This document shows positions 22,452 to 26,240 of a DNA stretch of 26,240 nt, piece by piece. Below the pieces are notes generated by a model. It was not told where the DNA came from, searched no databases, and was given only the letters and a program-made list of their open reading frames with translations. Each line of letters starts with the position of its first letter. The stretch's first letter is position 1. The position numbers were made by a program, and so were the translations under genes. The DNA comes from an uncultured Bacillota bacterium (GTDB taxonomy: Bacteria; Bacillota; Clostridia; Oscillospirales; Oscillospiraceae), in assembly GCA_947383275.1 (NCBI GenBank), contig CANDCW010000031.1:1-26240 (forward strand). Reading direction: 5' to 3'.

Positions 22452-24185
22452 ATGTTACCCTTAGCCACCGTTGCCCAGATGAAGGAGCTGGACCGCCAAG
22501 CCATTGAGGAATACGGAGTTTCTTCCCTGGAGCTGATGGAGAACGCCGCCCGAGCCGTGGCGGATGCGGTCTGGGAGCTGCTCCACCCCGAGGAGGACGG
22601 CTTCAAACCCATTCTCAGCAGTTTTTCCTCCATGATGGTCATTCGGAAAAAGGACGACCCACCTCCCACTGACGAGGAACAGCGTCAGGTAGAGGAGCTG
22701 CGGGAGATCATTGAGGGGAAAAACACCGACCCCACCCCCCGGATTGCGGTGTTCTGCGGCCCGGGCAACAACGGCGGGGACGGCGCGGCCGCCGCCCGGC
22801 TGCTGATGGAGAAGGGCGGCTGCTACGTCCGGGCCTTCTTTGTAGGGGACCGCTCCAAAATGACTCCGGACCAGCGGGCTATGGAGGACAAGCTCCTGGC
22901 CGCCGGGGGCCGCCTGGAGGACTTCAAGGTGGACATGACCGACCGCTCCACCCTGGAGGCCACCATGGACTATGAACAGCAGAAGCTGCTCACCTGGATT
23001 TCCACCTGCGACTGCATGGTGGACGCCCTCTTCGGCATCGGCCTGAAGCGACCGGTGGAGGGGGTATTCCGCACCGCCGTTTTGCAAATGCAGAACCGGA
23101 CGCACTGCCCGGTGGTGTCCTGCGACGTCCCCTCCGGGGTGAACGCCGATACCGGGGAAATTCTGGGGGAGGCGGTCCAGGCCAAGACGACCGTCACCTT
23201 CACCCGGGGCAAGCCGGGGCTGTACACCGGGGCGGGTGCCGAACGGGCCGGTGAGGTCCGGATTGTGGACATCGGCATCCCCCATGATGTGGAGTACCGG
23301 ATGTTCCGGGATTTATCCCGTCTGGAGATGATAAACTCGCCCAACAACGGACTGCCCCGCCGTCCCACGGCTGCGCACAAGGGGGATTTTGGAAAACTTT
23401 TCATTCTGGCCGGCTCCGAGGGTTATACCGGCGCGCCGGTTCTTGCGGCCCGTGCCGCCCTGCGCACCGGGGCGGGACTGGTGTACTTAGGGGTCCCAAG
23501 AGAGATCTACCCCATCGTGGCCGTCAAGTGCGACGAAGCGATGCCCTTCCCCCTCCCGGAGGACTACGCCGCTTTGTTGGAGCGGGCCCGGGGCTGCGAC
23601 GTAACTCTCATTGGCCCCGGCCTGGGGCGGTCGTCCGAGGCGGAGCAGCTGGTTTTGTCCCTGCTGGAGGATTTAACCATCCCCGTTGTGCTGGACGCCG
23701 ATGGAATAAACGCGCTGGCGGGGCATATAGATGTACTGGACAGGCGGAAGGCCCCCACCGTCCTCACCCCCCACGAGGGGGAGTTCGCCCGGCTGACCGG
23801 CTGTGAACTGCCAATCAAGGACCGGCTGTCCGCTGCCCGGGGCTTTGCCCGGGACCACGGCTGCGTCCTGGTGCTGAAGGGCCACGGAACCATCACTGCC
23901 GCCCCGGACGGCTCCGCCTACATCAACGCCACCGGCAACCCGGGTATGGCCAAGGGGGGCTCCGGCGATGTGCTGGCGGGGATGATTGCCGCCCTGCTGG
24001 GGCAGAAGCATTTGCGCAAAGAGCGCAGGACGGGGGACAATACGGCGGAGCTGACGGCGAACGCCGTCCTCTACCACGGCCTGGCCGGGGACGACTGCGC
24101 CGCCAGGCTGGGCGAATACGCCATGCTGCCCGGCGACTTGATCGAGGCCCTTCCGCAGGTTCTGCGGCAGTGGTCTGATATCTGA
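22452..24185 (+). CDS. nnr: Bifunctional NAD(P)HX epimerase / ADP-dependent NAD(P)HX dehydratase
   Basis: It repairs hydrated NADH and NADPH: the N-domain epimerises NAD(P)HX and the C-domain dehydrates it using ADP. In the 577-residue product the epimerase has GPGNNGGDG (103-111), DALFGIGL (191-198) and CDVPSG (224-229). The dehydratase starts near KGDFGKLFILAGSEGYTG (310-326) with IGPGLG (387-392), LDADGIN (414-420), TPHEGEF (439-445) and GNPGMAKGGSGDVLAG (495-510). A charged stretch of about 50 residues at 46-96 is inserted before the first motif. GGAGG precedes the ATG, 10 nt after sufB. Confidence 0.95.
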   Translation: MLPLATVAQMKELDRQAIEEYGVSSLELMENAARAVADAVWELLHPEEDGFKPILSSFSSMMVIRKKDDPPPTDEEQRQVEELREIIEGKNTDPTPRIAVFCGPGNNGGDGAAAARLLMEKGGCYVRAFFVGDRSKMTPDQRAMEDKLLAAGGRLEDFKVDMTDRSTLEATMDYEQQKLLTWISTCDCMVDALFGIGLKRPVEGVFRTAVLQMQNRTHCPVVSCDVPSGVNADTGEILGEAVQAKTTVTFTRGKPGLYTGAGAERAGEVRIVDIGIPHDVEYRMFRDLSRLEMINSPNNGLPRRPTAAHKGDFGKLFILAGSEGYTGAPVLAARAALRTGAGLVYLGVPREIYPIVAVKCDEAMPFPLPEDYAALLERARGCDVTLIGPGLGRSSEAEQLVLSLLEDLTIPVVLDADGINALAGHIDVLDRRKAPTVLTPHEGEFARLTGCELPIKDRLSAARGFARDHGCVLVLKGHGTITAAPDGSAYINATGNPGMAKGGSGDVLAGMIAALLGQKHLRKERRTGDNTAELTANAVLYHGLAGDDCAARLGEYAMLPGDLIEALPQVLRQWSDI

Positions 24186-24204
24186 TGAAAACGGAGGTAC
24201 TACC

Positions 24205-24783
24205 GTGCGCAAACGTCTGTTTTGCGTACTAATGACAACCCTCCTCCTCACCGGCTGCGGGAAGGCCGGGGGGAGCGGGGCGGAGGAACTGGCCCTGACC
24301 ATCCGTGGGGAGTACTTGGCTATGGAGCATTGCGCCCTTCAGGCGGCGGTCACCGCCGACTACGGCCAGCGGGTGTACCAATACGAGATGGCGGCGGCGG
24401 TAACGGGCCAAGAAACTGTCCTCACCCTGTCCGCCCCTGAGACGGTGGCGGGGCTGACGGCCCGAATTACCGGAGAGGACAGCCGGCTGGAATTTGACGG
24501 CGTCTGCGTGGAGACAGGCCCGCTGGACGGCAATGGACTCACCCCTGTCTCCGCCCTGCCCGCTCTGCTGGAGGCGGCGCGGTCGGGGTACATGACCGCC
24601 TGCGCCTTGGAGGAGGACGGAGCCGTCCTCCGGGTAGACTGCGGCGACCCCTCCGGCTCCCCCGGAACGGGCTCCGAGACCGTTCTGTGGTTTGACGCCG
24701 CCACCCACGCGCTGGTCAAGGGCGAGATCAGCGTGGACGGCTTCCGGGCCATTCTTTGTGAATTTTCCAATTTTACCATGTAA
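24205..24783 (+). CDS. Lipoprotein, GerS-like (spore germination/cortex candidate)
   Basis: 192 residues from a GTG with GGAGGT upstream. The N-terminus is a lipoprotein signal (MRKRLFCVLMTTLLLTGC) with lipobox LTGC and acylated Cys18. The mature part is beta-rich (TVLTLSAPETVAGLTARITG, SETVLWFDAATHALVKGEISVDG), resembling the LolA-like fold of outgrowth lipoproteins. In Clostridioides difficile gerS encodes a lipoprotein immediately before an alanine racemase gene; here the gene likewise lies 14 nt before alr. The assignment rests mainly on context, fold-like pattern and lipobox, as sequence identity cannot be tested here. An uncharacterised lipoprotein is the fallback. Confidence 0.6.
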   Translation: MRKRLFCVLMTTLLLTGCGKAGGSGAEELALTIRGEYLAMEHCALQAAVTADYGQRVYQYEMAAAVTGQETVLTLSAPETVAGLTARITGEDSRLEFDGVCVETGPLDGNGLTPVSALPALLEAARSGYMTACALEEDGAVLRVDCGDPSGSPGTGSETVLWFDAATHALVKGEISVDGFRAILCEFSNFTM

Positions 24784-24797
24784 AGAAGGAACTGCCG

Positions 24798-25928
24798 ATG
24801 ACAGACAGACGAATGATACGCACCTGGGCGGAGATCGACTTGGACGCGCTGGCCCATAACTACCGCCTCCTGCGCGCCCTTGCGCCCAAAGCAAAATTCC
24901 TGGGCCTGGTCAAAGCCAACGCCTATGGCCACGGGGCGGTCCCAATTGGAAGGAAGCTCCAGGAGCTGGGAGCCGATATGCTGGCGGTGGCCTGCCTGGA
25001 CGAGGCCGTCGAGCTGCGCCAGGCGGGAATTACAATCCCCATCCTATGCCTGGGCCAGACCCCGCTGGAGCTGGCCGGAGAACTGCTGGAGTACGGCGTC
25101 ACCCAGACGGTAGGCGACCTCCCTGCCGGCGAGGCCCTCTCTGACGCCGCTGTGCGGGCGGGAAAGACGCTGACCATCCATGTAAAGCTGGACACCGGCA
25201 TGGGCCGGCTGGGCTTTGTCTGCGGGGAGGACATGTCTGTCTTGAAGGAGGTCCAGGCCTTGTGCGCCCTGCCCGGCCTGAACGCGGAGGGCGTCTTTAC
25301 CCATTTTGCCAACGCCGACGGCGACAGGGCGTATACCAGCCTCCAAGCCCGGCGGTTCCAAAACGCGGTACAGCTGCTGTCCGGCCATGGAATCAATTTT
25401 AAAATTTGCCATTGCGCGGCCAGCGCCGCCGTGTTACACTATCCTTGCACCTATGGGGATATGATCCGGCCCGGCATCGCCCTATACGGCTATGCTCCCG
25501 GCCCTTCCCCAGAGGCCCCCGGCCTAAAGCCGGTCATGACGGTGAAAAGCCGTGTTGCCGCTGTCCGAAGCATGCCCGCCGGCAGTTTCATCAGCTACGG
25601 CTGCACCGCCCGGCTGGAGCGGGACTCCAATATTGCCGTCCTGCCTGTGGGCTACGGCGACGGCCTGCCCCGGGTCCTCTCAAACCAACTGGAGGTGCGC
25701 ATCCGGGACCGGCTGTGCCCCGTTCTGGGCCGCATCTGCATGGACATGTGCATGGTGGATGTCACCGGCCTGCCTGGCGCCCGCCCCGGCGAGACGGCCA
25801 CTGTCTACGGCCCCGGCCTGACGGACCGTGCCGCCCAGCTGGCCGGCACCATCTCCTATGAATTGTTGTGCCACATCACGCCCCGGATTCCCCGCGTCTA
25901 TTTGGAAAATGGAGTCCCGATTTTGTAA
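24798..25928 (+). CDS. alr: Alanine racemase
   Basis: A PLP enzyme converting L- to D-alanine for peptidoglycan; in spore formers a copy can also control germination. The 376-residue protein has PLP lysine K39 in VKANAYGHG, R137 in LDTGMGRLGF, the second catalytic base Y267 in FISYGCT, VGYGDG (284-289) and GRICMDMCMVDVT (311-323). AAGGAACTGCC precedes the ATG. It is the final gene of the sufC operon and is followed by a terminator-like structure. Confidence 0.96.
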   Translation: MTDRRMIRTWAEIDLDALAHNYRLLRALAPKAKFLGLVKANAYGHGAVPIGRKLQELGADMLAVACLDEAVELRQAGITIPILCLGQTPLELAGELLEYGVTQTVGDLPAGEALSDAAVRAGKTLTIHVKLDTGMGRLGFVCGEDMSVLKEVQALCALPGLNAEGVFTHFANADGDRAYTSLQARRFQNAVQLLSGHGINFKICHCAASAAVLHYPCTYGDMIRPGIALYGYAPGPSPEAPGLKPVMTVKSRVAAVRSMPAGSFISYGCTARLERDSNIAVLPVGYGDGLPRVLSNQLEVRIRDRLCPVLGRICMDMCMVDVTGLPGARPGETATVYGPGLTDRAAQLAGTISYELLCHITPRIPRVYLENGVPIL

Positions 25929-26033
25929 AAGCCCGCCTGTCCCCCGCCGTGACCGTCTGGCCCGTCCGCACATAGGATGAGTTGGAGCACAGGGGCGTCG
26001 TCCCCCTGGGGGCGCAGGGCGCGGCGGGCTTTT
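25927..26033 (+). terminator. Long-range terminator-like structure after alr
   Basis: AAAAGCCCGCC (25927-25937) overlaps the alr stop and pairs perfectly over 11 bp with GGCGGGCTTTT (26023-26033), ending in TTTT. The 85-nt interior is G/C-rich and can form further stems, such as AGGGG with CCCCT near 25991-26006. The architecture suggests either a compact 3' UTR terminator with an elaborate loop or a small structured RNA. Confidence 0.5.
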
Positions 26034-26098
26034 GGAGTGGGCCGGGACCGCTATGCGGTTGTCTGACGGTTCAAATTCCCTTTCCCAGCGAGGTTTGT

Positions 26099-26136
26099 CA
26101 TTATACCAGAAAAACTTGCGTCTCTCTGGTATAATG
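26099..26136. promoter_or_regulatory. 12-bp inverted repeat carrying an extended -10 on both strands
   Basis: CATTATACCAGA (26099-26110) is the exact reverse complement of TCTGGTATAATG (26125-26136), with a 14-nt spacer. Each arm read outward contains TGG-TATAAT, a perfect extended -10. No good -35 hexamer is found. It may be an operator, a rightward promoter for the next gene, or divergent promoters. Confidence 0.5.
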
Positions 26137-26158
26137 CCCGCCGCCCCGTGGGAGAATC

Positions 26159-26206
26159 ATAGTACAGCGTTACATAAGACCGGTCTCGGCTGTAACGCGG
26201 TGCTAT
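26159..26206 (+). ncRNA. 15-bp hairpin in a probable leader near the right edge
   Basis: ATAGTACAGCGTTAC (26159-26173) pairs with GTAACGCGGTGCTAT (26192-26206): 13 Watson-Crick pairs, one G-U and one mismatch, with an 18-nt loop that includes a GACCGGTC palindrome. It starts about 23 bp after the extended -10 at 26130-26135, so would lie at the 5' end of a rightward transcript. No known riboswitch consensus is recognised in the part seen. Confidence 0.4.
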
Positions 26207-26240
26207 CTTCCAGCGGAGTGTGAGTGTACTTGGATAACAG

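Larger units (their letters stand above)
25929..26240. other. Non-coding tail of the window (312 bp)
   Basis: No ORF with a ribosome site and no tRNA were found. The segment contains the long-range stem after alr, a small ACCGC-TAT-GCGGT hairpin (26047-26059), the 12-bp inverted repeat and the 15-bp hairpin. It is unusually rich in palindromes compared with other gaps in this window. Confidence 0.6.

Noticed and set aside
26070..26094. TTCAAAT resembling a tRNA T-loop
   Set aside because: Flanking bases do not form the 5-bp T stem, and no acceptor or anticodon arms can be built.
1..26240. CRISPR array, prophage, insertion sequence or defence system
   Set aside because: No spaced direct repeats, transposase, integrase, phage structural genes or restriction/toxin genes were recognised in either strand.

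Overview
The window looks like chromosome from a motile, spore-forming, GC-rich member of the Clostridia, most likely Oscillospiraceae (Flavonifractor/Intestinimonas/Oscillibacter-like). This rests on Firmicute flagellar gene order (flgM-flgN-flgK-flgL-DUF6470-fliW-csrA), strong AGGAGG-type ribosome sites, a T-box leader, a two-gene SufC/SufB-type Fe-S system and a spore-type lipoprotein gene beside alr. Taxonomy is inferred from gene content, not from a marker gene. Nearly every base lies in a recognisable gene. I see no insertion sequence, prophage, CRISPR array, tRNA or rRNA.

Region 1 (1-13135, minus strand) is a flagellar block. A late module, flgM-flgN-flgK-flgL-DUF6470-fliW-csrA, encodes the anti-sigma factor, a chaperone, the hook-filament junction proteins and the FliW/CsrA flagellin-homeostasis pair. 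After a 429-bp gap with a sigma-A-like promoter comes an early module, flgB-flgC-fliE-fliF-fliG-fliH-fliI-fliJ: proximal rod, MS ring, switch protein and export ATPase complex. FliJ runs off the left edge. FlgK and FlgL are enlarged by inserts that contain internal repeats. A divergent PilZ (YcgR-like) gene at 13353-13964 starts beside flgM and probably links c-di-GMP to motility.

Region 2 (14010-20653, minus strand) is a five-gene unit: NodB-type polysaccharide deacetylase, YitT-family membrane protein, pheS, pheT and threonine aldolase. It begins with a sigma-A promoter and a T-box leader whose apparent specifier codon is UUC (Phe). Phe-tRNA charging therefore appears to be sensed about 1.8 kb upstream of pheS, with two unrelated genes in between.

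Region 3 (20725-25928, plus strand) is a tight operon read divergently from the T-box unit: sufC, a short sufB/D-like gene, a bifunctional NAD(P)HX epimerase/dehydratase, a GerS-like lipoprotein and alanine racemase. The last 312 bp hold no recognisable gene. They contain a long-range terminator-like stem, a 12-bp inverted repeat with an extended -10 on each strand, and a 15-bp hairpin, probably the leader of a gene beyond the right edge.
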